Shown piece after piece: positions 17,233 to 25,948 of a stretch of 64,000 nt of DNA (positions within the stretch are counted from its first letter, which is position 1; each line of letters opens with the position of its first letter). The DNA lies in NCBI RefSeq assembly GCF_010731715.1, contig NZ_AP022587.1, forward strand, positions 1,550,001 to 1,614,000, given 5' to 3'. This DNA comes from Mycobacterium stomatepiae. GTDB lineage: Bacteria > Actinomycetota > Actinomycetes > Mycobacteriales > Mycobacteriaceae. Below the pieces are notes generated by a model. It did no database searches. It was not told where the DNA came from and worked only from the letters and a program-made list of their open reading frames with translations. The translations under genes were made by a program, and so were the position numbers.

Positions 17233-17703
17233 ATGCCCCAACAACCGCGTGAGAACGAAGACAACCTCTTCGCCGCGATGGATTTCTCCGCTGCTGACGA
17301 ACCCGAGGTAACGGCGCTGGCGGCCATCGATGCGGTGACGCGGCCGCCCGCGCAGGAGGAATCCGAAGACGACGTCCCATTGTTTACCGTGACCAATCCT
17401 CCTGGGACGGTGTCGGTTTCGGCCCTCGGGGACGGCGCGATCGATCGGGTGGATCTATCGGCGGATGCCACCAGCCTGACCGAAGCGGAGCTGGCCGAGG
17501 AGATACTCGTGATGGCGCAGCTGGCGACGACCAAGGGGCAAGCCGCCCAGCATGAATTCCTGTTCGAGAAGATGTGCGAGCTCGGGGCCGACGACCCCGA
17601 TGCACTGAACGATCTGCTGGAGAAGGGAATGGAATTGGCGTCGCCGCAACGCGCGGCCGAGGCGCAGGCCCGGATATTCGCGACCCGATACAAGAACGTC
17701 TGA
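17233..17703 (+). CDS. EspD/EspH-like ESX-1 accessory protein
   Basis: A 156-residue acidic protein. After a variable N-terminus, PLFTVTNPPGTVSVSALGDG (about 49-68) is nearly identical to the core of EspD (ALFTVTNPPRTVSVSTLMDG), followed by RVDLS, LTEAELAEEILVMAQLA and a C-terminal AEAQARIFATRYKNV like the EspD EAEVFATRY segment. EspD is 184 and EspH 183 residues; this copy lacks the acidic tail after FATRY. EspD stabilises EspA and EspC in M. tuberculosis and EspH serves EspE/EspF, so this is the expected third gene of the cassette. Confidence 0.82.
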   Translation: MPQQPRENEDNLFAAMDFSAADEPEVTALAAIDAVTRPPAQEESEDDVPLFTVTNPPGTVSVSALGDGAIDRVDLSADATSLTEAELAEEILVMAQLATTKGQAAQHEFLFEKMCELGADDPDALNDLLEKGMELASPQRAAEAQARIFATRYKNV

Positions 17704-17709
17704 AGTCGG

Positions 17710-18057
17710 TCAGGCCACGCCCAGCGTTTGCTTCATCAACCCGACAATGCCGGCCAGCGACTCGACCAGCCGCTGCTGCCCGACTTCGTTGGCCGCGTTC
17801 GCGGCGGCAACCGCGTTGCGCAGCGCCTCGTTGACGCGCTCTCGCACCGTTTCGGCACCCAACCGCAGCAGGCCATCCTCGATACGCAGGTCGGTGAGGT
17901 TACGCCGCCCGTTCACCGTTGCTTCGACAGTTTTGGATTCGTCTGTGGCCGTGAAGAGTTCGGTGTTGGTGCGGTACAGCTCATCTTCGAGGACCGACTG
18001 CAGTTGCTGCCCGTATTCCATCGCCTCGGCCATTTGCGGGTGGCGTTCTGCGCTCAT
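17710..18057 (-). CDS. EspL-like YbaB-fold protein
   Basis: A 115-residue protein, the same length as M. tuberculosis EspL (Rv3880c). The match is clear in ATDESKTVEATVNG, LTDLRIEDGLLRLGAETV and ERVNEALRNAVAAANAA. EspL belongs to the YbaB/EbfC nucleoid-protein-like fold and is needed for full ESX-1 secretion; its partners are other Esp proteins. AAGGA lies about 9 nt before ATG 18057. It faces the espD-like gene with only 6 bp between the stops, and has its own promoter region of 117 bp before dxs1, where the reverse strand has TACAAT at 18115-18110. Confidence 0.8.
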   Translation of the reverse strand: MSAERHPQMAEAMEYGQQLQSVLEDELYRTNTELFTATDESKTVEATVNGRRNLTDLRIEDGLLRLGAETVRERVNEALRNAVAAANAANEVGQQRLVESLAGIVGLMKQTLGVA

Positions 18058-18109
18058 AGACGAGGTCCTTCACGTTGGGCTGGTCTGGCTGTCGCGTGGA
18101 CAAGCTTCG

Positions 18110-18115
18110 ATTGTA
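18110..18115 (-). promoter_or_regulatory. Candidate -10 box of the espL-like gene
   Basis: On the reverse strand TACAAT occurs 53 nt before ATG 18057, in an unusually AT-rich stretch for this window; a second TACAAT lies a little further upstream. No convincing -35 was found, so this is a weak call. Confidence 0.3.
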
Positions 18116-18174
18116 GCCATAGTCCACGATTTCCATTGTAATGCTTCGGCCGCCCGTGCTGCGCACGAAATCGT

Positions 18175-20088
18175 CTAGTCGAGGTGCTCGCGAATCTCCG
18201 CTTCGGATTCGCTGCTGCCCAGCGCGGCAACCCAACCGGTGATCCGGCGGGCCACGTCCTGGTCTGTCAGCCCGAGATCGGCCAGTACCTCACCCCGTGA
18301 GGCGTGTTCGTAGAACTCCTGGTCCAGGCCGACGTCGCGGCAGGGGATGTCGATCTCCGCGCGGCGCAGCGCGCCCGAAATCGCGGACCCCACACCGCCG
18401 TTGACGCCATTGTCCTCACAAGTGACGAGCAGCTTGTGCTGCACCGCCAGCTCGAGAACACCCTCGGAGACCGGCAACACCCAGCGCGGATCGATCACCG
18501 TCACACCGATCCCCTGGTTGTGCAGCCGCTTGGCCACCGCCAGCGCCATCGAGGCGAACGCGCCGACGGCGACCAGCAGCACGTCGTGGTTCAGGCCATC
18601 GGCGGGCACCGCGAGCACGTCGACTCCCGACCGTTGCTCCAGGGCCGGAATGTCTTCGCCCACATCTCCTTTCGGAAACCGCAGCGCTGTCGGGCCGTCG
18701 TTCACCTCAAGTGCCTCGCCGAGCTCTTGGCGTAGCCGGGTGGCATCTCGCGGCGCGGCGACCCGCATGCCGGGCACGATGTTCAGCATCGACAGATCCC
18801 ACATGCCGTTGTGGCTGGCGCCGTCGGACCCGGTGACCCCGGCGCGGTCGAGCACCAGGGTGACGGGCAGCTTGTGCAGCGCCACGTCCATCATGATCTG
18901 GTCGAACGCCCGGTTGAGGAACGTCGAGTAGATGGCCACCACCGGGTGCATCCCACCCATCGCCAGCCCGGCCGCTGACGTCATCGCGTGCTGTTCGGCG
19001 ATGCCGACGTCGAACAGCCGGTCCGGGAACCGTTGCCCGAACGCCGTCAGGCCGGTGGGGCCGGGCATCGCGGCGGTGATCGCCACGATGTCGCGGCGCT
19101 TTCCGGCGTATCCGATCAGCGCCTCGGAGAAGGTGGCCGTCCAGCCCGGACCCGGGATCTTGGTGGCCTGCCCGGTCGCCGGGTTGATCGGCGCGGTGGA
19201 GTGCATCTGTTCGGCCTCGTCGGCCTCGGCCGGGGCGTAGCCCATGCCCTTGCGGGTGGCGACGTGCACGATCACCGGGCCGCCGAAGCCGCGGGCGCGG
19301 CGCAGCGCGGCCTCCACGGCCCGTTCGTCGTGACCGTCGACCGGGCCGACGTACTTCAGCCCGAGGTCGGTGAACAACAGCTGCGGGGCCAGCGAGTCCT
19401 TGATGCCGGCCTTGACGCTGTGCATGAAGTGATAGCAGATCTCGCCGATCAGCGGCACCGCGCGCACGACGTCACGGCCCTTTTCCAGCACCTGCTCGTA
19501 GGCCGGCTGCAGCCGCAGCATGGCCAGGTGGTCGGCGACGCCGCCGATCGTGGGCGCGTAGCTGCGGCCGTTGTCGTTGACGACGACGATGACCGGCCGT
19601 TTGGAGGCGGCGATGTTGTTCAGCGCCTCCCAGCACATGCCGCCGGTCAGCGCGCCGTCGCCGACGACGGCCACCACGTGCCGGTTGCGGTGCCCGGTCA
19701 GCTCGAACGCCTTGGCCAGGCCGTCCGCGTAGGACAGCGCCGCACTGGCGTGGCTGGACTCCACCCAGTCGTGCTCGCTTTCGGCGCGCGACGGATACCC
19801 AGACAGGCCGCCCTTTTTGCGCAGCGTCTCGAAGTCCTGGGCGCGCCCGGTCAGCATCTTGTGCACGTAGGCCTGGTGGCCGGTGTCGAAGATGATCGGG
19901 TCGTGCGGTGAGTCGAACACCCGATGCAGCGCCAGCGTCAGCTCGACCACGCCGAGGTTCGGGCCCAGGTGGCCCCCGGTCGCAGCCACCTTGTGAATCA
20001 GGAACTCGCGGATCTCCTGAGCCAGATCGCACAGCTGCTGTTGGGACAGGTATTGCAGATCAGCCGGGCCGCGGATCTGTTCGAGCAT
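18175..20088 (-). CDS. dxs: 1-deoxy-D-xylulose-5-phosphate synthase Dxs1
   Basis: A 637-residue thiamine-diphosphate enzyme making DXP from pyruvate and glyceraldehyde 3-phosphate, the entry step of the MEP isoprenoid pathway. Visible: [34 protein letters not shown], the ThDP motif [44 protein letters not shown] (catalytic Glu of the transketolase middle domain) and a C-terminal transketolase domain. ATG 20088 gives [12 protein letters not shown] as in M. tuberculosis Dxs1 (Rv2682c); a GTG lies directly before it. Confidence 0.96.
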   Translation of the reverse strand: MLEQIRGPADLQYLSQQQLCDLAQEIREFLIHKVAATGGHLGPNLGVVELTLALHRVFDSPHDPIIFDTGHQAYVHKMLTGRAQDFETLRKKGGLSGYPSRAESEHDWVESSHASAALSYADGLAKAFELTGHRNRHVVAVVGDGALTGGMCWEALNNIAASKRPVIVVVNDNGRSYAPTIGGVADHLAMLRLQPAYEQVLEKGRDVVRAVPLIGEICYHFMHSVKAGIKDSLAPQLLFTDLGLKYVGPVDGHDERAVEAALRRARGFGGPVIVHVATRKGMGYAPAEADEAEQMHSTAPINPATGQATKIPGPGWTATFSEALIGYAGKRRDIVAITAAMPGPTGLTAFGQRFPDRLFDVGIAEQHAMTSAAGLAMGGMHPVVAIYSTFLNRAFDQIMMDVALHKLPVTLVLDRAGVTGSDGASHNGMWDLSMLNIVPGMRVAAPRDATRLRQELGEALEVNDGPTALRFPKGDVGEDIPALEQRSGVDVLAVPADGLNHDVLLVAVGAFASMALAVAKRLHNQGIGVTVIDPRWVLPVSEGVLELAVQHKLLVTCEDNGVNGGVGSAISGALRRAEIDIPCRDVGLDQEFYEHASRGEVLADLGLTDQDVARRITGWVAALGSSESEAEIREHLD

Positions 20089-20125
20089 CACGTCAGTCTA
20101 CGCAGCCGAGGCCGGATCTAGCCCG

Positions 20126-21589
20126 CTACGAAGGGCCGAAGAGCTCGGCGAGGGTGTCATGAAGTTCGGGATCGGCCAGGACGACGACCTCGTCGCCGGC
20201 CTCGAATGCGGTATCGCCCCGCACCGGCACCAGGCGTGTCGCGCGCACGACGATGCTCACCCAGATATCTCCGGCACGGTCACCAAGATCCTCGATCGTG
20301 CAGCCCTCGGCCGCGGATCCCGCGGCGACGTGCAGGCGGTGGACGCCCTCTGGTTCGTCCTGGAGCCGAACCCCGATCTGCCACGGCTGCGTCTCGACGG
20401 TGCGCAAGGGCAGACGCAGCAGTTGTGCGATGCCGGGCACCGAGCTGCCTTGCACCAGAACCGAGAACACGACAACCACCACCACGATGCCGTACAGACG
20501 TTCGGCGTCGGCGACGTGCGCGGCCCGCAGGAACTCCCCCAACAGAATCGGCACCGCACCCTTGAGCCCGGCGACGAGGATGAAGACGCGTTCGTTTCGC
20601 TGCAGCCGGACCGGAACCAGGCAGGCGCCCACTGCGATCGGCCGAATCACCACGGTCAGGGCCACGCCTAGGATGAGCCCGGGAATCCACACGTCGGCAT
20701 GGGCAACCACGTTGAGGTCGACGGTCAATCCCAATACGGCGAATGCGACGATTTCGGCCAAACCGGCCAGGGCGGCGTGGAATCGCTTGATCTCCGGCTT
20801 GTACGGCGCGCGGGCGTCGCCGATCACGATGCCGGCCACGAACACGGCCAGAAATCCCGAGCCGTGCGCCAGCGTGGCGATACCGTACAGCATCAGGCTG
20901 GACGCCAGCGTCCGCAGCGGGTAGAGGCCTTCGCTGGGCAGCGCCACCCGCCGCATGAACACGAGCAGCGCGCGGCCGCCGAGGAGCGCGACGGCCAGGC
21001 CGATCACCATTTGCAGCACGAATTCGGTTCCCACACTGGCGAAGCCAGCCGCGCTGAGGCCGCCTGCGGCGATCAGGCTGCCCATCAGCGAGATGCCGAC
21101 CGGATCGTTGGCGCCGGACTCGCCCTCCAGGATGGTGCTGCTGCGGCCGGCGATCTGTCGCTTGCCCAGGACCGAGAAAACGACGGCCGGATCGGTGGGA
21201 GCCACCGCGGTGGCGACCAGAACCGCAGGGAACCAACTGATTCCGCATGCGTAGTGCAGCATCAGTGCCCCGCCGACCGCGGTGAGGGCGGTGCCGACGA
21301 CGCCGACCGACAGGATCGGGAGGACCGCCGCGCGAAACCGCGCCGGCCCGATGTGCATGCCGCCGTCGAAAAGCACCAATACCAGCGCGATGGTGATCAC
21401 CCGCTCGACGGTCGACTCGGCCGGTGCCTGCACCGCGGGCACGGCGTGCACCACCACGGCGGCACCGACCAGCACCAGCAGGGGGACCGGGATTTTGACC
21501 CGCTCGGTCAGGCGGTTCGCCATTACCGCGACCAAACCGACGGCGCTGCAGAACAAGACGATCAGTGCGTAGCGGATGGTCTCGTTCAC
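20126..21589 (-). CDS. CPA1-type cation/proton antiporter with C-terminal RCK (TrkA-C) domain
   Basis: A 487-residue protein with about 12 membrane helices (residues 1-390). EGESGANDPVGISLMGS contains the ND pair typical of electroneutral CPA1 (NhaP-type) Na+/H+ or K+/H+ antiporters, preceded by VLVATAVAPTDPAVV. The cytoplasmic C-terminus (about 400-487: GDIWVSIVVRATRLVPVRGDTAFEAGDEVVVLADP) is a TrkA-C ligand-sensing domain. Cation specificity cannot be read from sequence. It lies 37 bp upstream of dxs1 on the same strand. M. tuberculosis has arsenite and ABC-transport genes (Rv2684-Rv2688c) in this interval instead. Confidence 0.82.
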   Translation of the reverse strand: MNETIRYALIVLFCSAVGLVAVMANRLTERVKIPVPLLVLVGAAVVVHAVPAVQAPAESTVERVITIALVLVLFDGGMHIGPARFRAAVLPILSVGVVGTALTAVGGALMLHYACGISWFPAVLVATAVAPTDPAVVFSVLGKRQIAGRSSTILEGESGANDPVGISLMGSLIAAGGLSAAGFASVGTEFVLQMVIGLAVALLGGRALLVFMRRVALPSEGLYPLRTLASSLMLYGIATLAHGSGFLAVFVAGIVIGDARAPYKPEIKRFHAALAGLAEIVAFAVLGLTVDLNVVAHADVWIPGLILGVALTVVIRPIAVGACLVPVRLQRNERVFILVAGLKGAVPILLGEFLRAAHVADAERLYGIVVVVVVFSVLVQGSSVPGIAQLLRLPLRTVETQPWQIGVRLQDEPEGVHRLHVAAGSAAEGCTIEDLGDRAGDIWVSIVVRATRLVPVRGDTAFEAGDEVVVLADPELHDTLAELFGPS

Positions 21590-21719
21590 GACGACGATCC
21601 ACCGGCGAGCATGAATGCCTTTCGATCGGTTGACAGTGTTCTTTCAAGACATCGCCGACCAGACTTCCCGGCACACCGTGAGGGAGTCTAGCGGATCAGA
21701 TCTGCCGGAGCGTCATTGA

Positions 21720-21850
21720 CCAGAGCACTCCACCCCGTTGTGTTGCCGCGCAGGAGTGCGCTTTTCGAGCCTGCGTTGATGGCGCCGAGCCTGCGCTCAC
21801 GGGCGTGTGTAATCGTGTCACTGGCACTCTGAGCGCAGTCTCGCTGGGCG
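21720..21850. repeat. Degenerate intergenic repeat region
   Basis: Between the TrmA-like gene and the antiporter gene lies non-coding sequence in which GAGCCTGCG occurs twice within 30 nt (around 21770 and 21790), near GAGTGCGCTTTT and GGCACTCTGAGCGCAG. I think I have seen similar GAGCCTGCG-type sequences between genes in other mycobacterial genomes. The boundaries given are approximate and no coding frame is convincing. Confidence 0.3.
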
Positions 21851-21867
21851 TTTGGACCGCCGGCGTA

Positions 21868-23088
21868 CTAAACCTTTCGGGTCAGCAGCGCCACGCATTC
21901 GGTGTGATGAGTCAGCGGGAAGGCGTCAAAAACCTTGATCTTCTCGACGGCATAGTCATGACCGAGGTACAGACCGATATCGCGCGCGAAAGCCGCTGCC
22001 TCACAACCGATGTGCACGATCCGAGGAACACCGGCCACGGCCAGCAGACCGATCACGTCACGCCCGGCACCCGACCGCGGCGGATCCAGCACCGCGACGT
22101 CGGCGCCGGCTTTTTGCGTCGCCACCGCACGGCGCACCGAATCGCAGACGATATCCACCTGCGGCAGGTCAGCCAGTGCGGCCCGCGGGGCGCGCGTCGA
22201 TGCGCGGGAGGTGTCGACGGTCAGGACCCGTCCGGACTCCCCCACCGGTTCGCCGAGGGCGGCCGCGAAAACTCCCACGCCGCCGTAGAGATCCCACACC
22301 CTCATGCCGGTGCCGGGTTGTGCCCATTCGGCGACCAGGCCGCTGTAGACCCGCGCCGCATCCCGGTGCGCCTGCCAGAACGCGGTCACCGGCACCTCCC
22401 AGCTGCGCGGCGCGACGCGCTGGATTGCCTCGTAATTGCCCTGCACCACATTGGTCGTCGTGCGCCCGCCCCGGCGCAGGGTGCGCACCACATGCCGGCG
22501 TCCGTCGTCGTCGAGGGCGATGTGCAGCTGTGCGGCAGGCGACAGGTCGGCCGCCGAACAGGCCTGGGCGACCCCGTCGAGCATGCCCGGCGGCAACTGC
22601 GCGCACCGCAGGTCGGTCACCAGCTCGTCACTGTGATAGCGGTGAAACCCGGGGCGGGCGTCGGCGCCCACCGCGAGGCGCACCCGGGTGCGCCAGCCGG
22701 TGGCGCCGGAGTCCGAAAGCGGTTCCGCCTCACCCCTCCAGTGATGCCCGCCGAGGCGCTCCAGCTGATTGGCCACGACTTGGGCCTTGAGCGTGCGAAC
22801 CGCCTCCGGGGCGGCGAATGCCAGATCGCAGCACCCGGCGCCGTCGACCCCCGCGATCAGGCACAGCGACTCGGTCCGATCCGCCGACGCCTCGAGGACT
22901 TCGACAACCTCTGCGTGCCAATAAGATCCGCGGTCCGCGGTGACGCGCACCCGTACCCGTTCGCCGGGTAGCGCGTAGCGCACGAACACCACCCGGCCTT
23001 CGTGATGCGCCACGCAGCTACCGCCGTTGGCGGGGGCGCCAGCGACCAGCGTCAGCTCCCCGGCTGACAGTGATGCCTCAGCACTCAC
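21868..23088 (-). CDS. TrmA/RumA-type RNA m5U methyltransferase (Rv2689c orthologue)
   Basis: A 406-residue class I SAM enzyme. The N-terminal TRAM RNA-binding domain covers about residues 10-65 (GELTLVAGAPANGGSCVAHHEGRV). The catalytic domain has WDLYGGVGVFAAAL (SAM motif I), DVAVLDPPRSGAGRDV (motif IV), the nucleophile-type cysteine in IVHIGCEAAAFARDIG and the general-base Glu in THHTECVALLTR. It should methylate C5 of a uridine in tRNA or rRNA; which one is not visible. AAGGA lies before GTG 23088. The permease gene ends 12 bp upstream, so the two are probably co-transcribed. Confidence 0.88.
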   Translation of the reverse strand: MSAEASLSAGELTLVAGAPANGGSCVAHHEGRVVFVRYALPGERVRVRVTADRGSYWHAEVVEVLEASADRTESLCLIAGVDGAGCCDLAFAAPEAVRTLKAQVVANQLERLGGHHWRGEAEPLSDSGATGWRTRVRLAVGADARPGFHRYHSDELVTDLRCAQLPPGMLDGVAQACSAADLSPAAQLHIALDDDGRRHVVRTLRRGGRTTTNVVQGNYEAIQRVAPRSWEVPVTAFWQAHRDAARVYSGLVAEWAQPGTGMRVWDLYGGVGVFAAALGEPVGESGRVLTVDTSRASTRAPRAALADLPQVDIVCDSVRRAVATQKAGADVAVLDPPRSGAGRDVIGLLAVAGVPRIVHIGCEAAAFARDIGLYLGHDYAVEKIKVFDAFPLTHHTECVALLTRKV

Positions 23089-23099
23089 TGCGTTGTCCT

Positions 23100-25094
23100 T
23101 TAGTCGAAGATTCCGCGGCGGGTGTCACCGGGAGCCGCATGCGGCTGCAGGGTCTTGAGCCGCTCCGACGAACTCAGTTGCCAGGGAACCGAAGTCACCA
23201 TTACGTTGGGCATGAACAGCAGCCGGCCCTTGAGCCGAAGTGCGCTCTGATTGTGCAGCACCTGCTCCCACCAATGGCCGACGACGTACTCCGGGATGAA
23301 TACCGTCACCACCGTGCGCGGCGAGTCCTTGCTGACCCGCTTGACGTAATCGAGTACCGGGCGGGTGATGTCTCGATAGGGCGAGGCGATCACCTTCAAT
23401 GGCACGCTGATCTCGCTCTCCTCCCAATCATGCACCAGCGCACGGGTTTCCACGTCGTCCACGCTGACCGTCACGGCCTCGAGCACATCGGGGCGGGTCG
23501 CGCGCGCATAGGCCAGCGCGCGCAGGGTCGGCAGATGCAGCTTGGACACCAGCACCAAGGCGTGGTTGCGGCTGGGCAGCACCACGTCGTGCTGGGCGGC
23601 GGCCTGCTCCTCCAATTCCCGGGAGACGGTGGCGTAGTGCTTGCGGATCATCTTCATGATTACGAACAGCGCGCCCATCGCGACGATCGCGATCCACGCC
23701 CCGGCAAAGAATTTGGTGACCAACACCACCAGCAGCACCGCGCCGGTGGACAGCAGACCGACGGTGTTGATCACGCGCGAGCGCTTCATCTTGCCCCGCG
23801 CCCTCGGGTCGGTCTCGGTGCGCAGCAGGCGAGTCCAGTGCCGAACCATGCCGATTTGGCTCAGGGTGAACGATATGAATACGCCGACGATGTAGAGCTG
23901 GATCAGTGCGGTCACCTCACCGCGGAACGCGATGACGAACGCGAGAGCCGCCGCCGACAGGAAGACGATCCCGTTGGAGAACGCCAGACGGTCTCCGCGG
24001 GTGTGCAACTGGCGCGGCAGATAGCTGTGCTGCGCCAGCACCGAGCCCAGCACCGGGAACCCGTTGAACGCGGTGTTGGCCGCCAGCACCAAGATCAGCG
24101 CGGTCACCGTGGCGATCAGCAGAAACCCGATGTGGAAGCTGCCGAACACCGTCTCCGCCAGCTGCGTCACCAGTGTCTTCTGGTAGTAGTTCGCCGGCGC
24201 ACCACCGAGCTGAGTGGCCGGGTCGTCGACCAGCTGCACGTGGATCTGCTGGGCCAACACGATGATGCCCATCAACAGCGTCACCGCGATGGCGCCCAGC
24301 ATCAGCAGCGTCGTTGCGGCGTTGCGCGACTTGGGTTTCTGAAACGCCGGCACGCCATTGCTGATCGCCTCGACACCGGTCAGCGCCGCGCAACCCGACG
24401 AGAACGAGCGGGCGAGCAGAAACGCGAACGCGAAACCGACAATCTGGCCGTGCTCGGCATGCATCTGGAAACCGGCGGACTCGGCCCGCAACGGATTGCC
24501 CAGCACGAAAATCCGGATCAGCCCCCACCCGATCATCACGACGATCCCGACGATGAATGCATACGTCGGGATCGCGAAGGCCACCCCGGACTCTCGGATC
24601 CCACGCAGGTTCAGCGCCATCACCAACACGATGGCGATCACGCAGAACCACACCTTGTTCTGTGCCACGACGGGGACCGCGGAACCGATGTTCGCCATCG
24701 CCGACGAGGTCGAAACAGCAACGGTAAGAACGTAATCCACCATCAACGCACTGGCCACAACCAGGCCGGCGGTCTCGCCCAGGTTCGTGGTGACCACCTC
24801 GTAGTCGCCGCCGCCGGACGGGTAGGCATGCACGTTCTGCCGGTAGCTGGCCACCACGACCAACATCACCGCGGCCACGGCGAGCCCGATCCACGGCGTC
24901 AGCGCATAGGCGGCCGCCCCGGCCACCGAGAGCATCAAAAAAACTTCCTCGGGCGCATACGCCACCGAGGACAGAGCGTCGGAGGCGAACACCGGCAAGG
25001 CGATGCGTTTGGGCAGCAGAGTGTGGCTCAGCCGGTCGCTGCGTTGCGGTCGCCCGATGAGCAACCGGCGCGCTGCGGTTGAAAGTTTGGACAC
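23100..25094 (-). CDS. APC-superfamily permease (Rv2690c orthologue)
   Basis: A 664-residue transporter with 12 helices in about residues 30-480, including PVFASDALSSVAYAPEEVFLML and YPSGGGDYEVVTTNLG, which fit the KUP/APC-like family of amino-acid or K+ permeases. A cytoplasmic C-terminal part (about 500-664) has a USP-like look (HALVLVSKLHLPTLRALAYA). Start GTG 25094 gives VSKLSTAARRLL; the upstream in-frame sequence is not conserved-looking. It is divergent from ceoB with 133 bp between, which fits a role in ion homeostasis. Substrate unknown. Confidence 0.82.
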   Translation of the reverse strand: MSKLSTAARRLLIGRPQRSDRLSHTLLPKRIALPVFASDALSSVAYAPEEVFLMLSVAGAAAYALTPWIGLAVAAVMLVVVASYRQNVHAYPSGGGDYEVVTTNLGETAGLVVASALMVDYVLTVAVSTSSAMANIGSAVPVVAQNKVWFCVIAIVLVMALNLRGIRESGVAFAIPTYAFIVGIVVMIGWGLIRIFVLGNPLRAESAGFQMHAEHGQIVGFAFAFLLARSFSSGCAALTGVEAISNGVPAFQKPKSRNAATTLLMLGAIAVTLLMGIIVLAQQIHVQLVDDPATQLGGAPANYYQKTLVTQLAETVFGSFHIGFLLIATVTALILVLAANTAFNGFPVLGSVLAQHSYLPRQLHTRGDRLAFSNGIVFLSAAALAFVIAFRGEVTALIQLYIVGVFISFTLSQIGMVRHWTRLLRTETDPRARGKMKRSRVINTVGLLSTGAVLLVVLVTKFFAGAWIAIVAMGALFVIMKMIRKHYATVSRELEEQAAAQHDVVLPSRNHALVLVSKLHLPTLRALAYARATRPDVLEAVTVSVDDVETRALVHDWEESEISVPLKVIASPYRDITRPVLDYVKRVSKDSPRTVVTVFIPEYVVGHWWEQVLHNQSALRLKGRLLFMPNVMVTSVPWQLSSSERLKTLQPHAAPGDTRRGIFD

Positions 25095-25227
25095 GAGAGC
25101 CAAGAGTAAGCGCAACAGGCCAAGCCGGTAGCGTTCAGTGGGCGAGAATGTTCCGGACGGAAATCGGCTGGCCACGCAGTTCGCCGATGGAACGACACAT
25201 ACTCCGAAGCAGCCGAGAGGACCTGAC

Positions 25228-25911
25228 GTGCGGGTGGTTGTAATGGGCTGCGGCCGGGTGGGCTCGTCGTTGGCCGACGGACTGTCCCGGATCGGCCACG
25301 ACGTCGCGGTGATCGACCGCGACAGCTCCGCGTTCAACCGGCTGAGCCCCGAGTTCGCCGGCGACCGGGTGCTGGGCCAGGGGTTCGACCGGGATGTGCT
25401 GCTGCGGGCCCGCATCGAGGACGCCGACGCCTTCGCCGCAGTGTCGTCCGGGGACAACTCCAACATCATCTCGGCCCGGTTGGCGCGCGAGACGTTCGGC
25501 GTCAACCGGGTGGTTGCCCGCATCTACGACGCCAAGCGCGCCGAGGTCTACGAACGCCTCGGCATCCCGACGATTGCCACCGTGCCGTGGACCACCGATC
25601 GGCTGCTCAACGCGCTGACCCGGGAGAGCGAGACCGCCAAGTGGCGTGACCCCACCGGTACGGTCGCCGTCGCCGAGGTCGTCCTGCACGACGACTGGGT
25701 GGGCCGACGCGCCACCGAGCTGGAGCAGGCCACCGGCGCCCGCGTGGCCTTTCTGATCCGGTTCGGCACCGGCATCCTGCCCGAACCGAAGACCGTCATC
25801 CAGGCCGGCGACCAGGTCTACATCGCCGCGATCTCCGGCCGCGCAGCCGAGGCGGTGGCCATTGCCGCCCTGCCGCCCAGTGAGGACATCGATTCGGGGG
25901 CCGGGCATTGA
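25228..25911 (+). CDS. ceoB: TrkA-type potassium uptake regulator CeoB
   Basis: A 227-residue RCK protein: RCK-N Rossmann fold with VVVMGCGRVGSSLADGL and VIDRDSSAFNRL (NAD-binding acidic residue at the end of beta2), then RCK-C from about residue 140. Length equals M. tuberculosis CeoB (Rv2691). It should form, with CeoC, the cytoplasmic gating ring of a Trk potassium uptake system. GTG 25228 is preceded by GAGAGGA at a good distance. ceoC follows after 37 bp. Confidence 0.9.
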   Translation: MRVVVMGCGRVGSSLADGLSRIGHDVAVIDRDSSAFNRLSPEFAGDRVLGQGFDRDVLLRARIEDADAFAAVSSGDNSNIISARLARETFGVNRVVARIYDAKRAEVYERLGIPTIATVPWTTDRLLNALTRESETAKWRDPTGTVAVAEVVLHDDWVGRRATELEQATGARVAFLIRFGTGILPEPKTVIQAGDQVYIAAISGRAAEAVAIAALPPSEDIDSGAGH

Positions 25912-25948
25912 GCCCGAGCCGCCCGACCGCGACTAAGGAGCACCGCTC

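Noticed and set aside
23070..25082. 670-codon forward frame antisense to the APC permease gene
   Set aside because: His/Gln/Arg-rich low-information peptide, explained by the reverse complement of membrane-helix codons.
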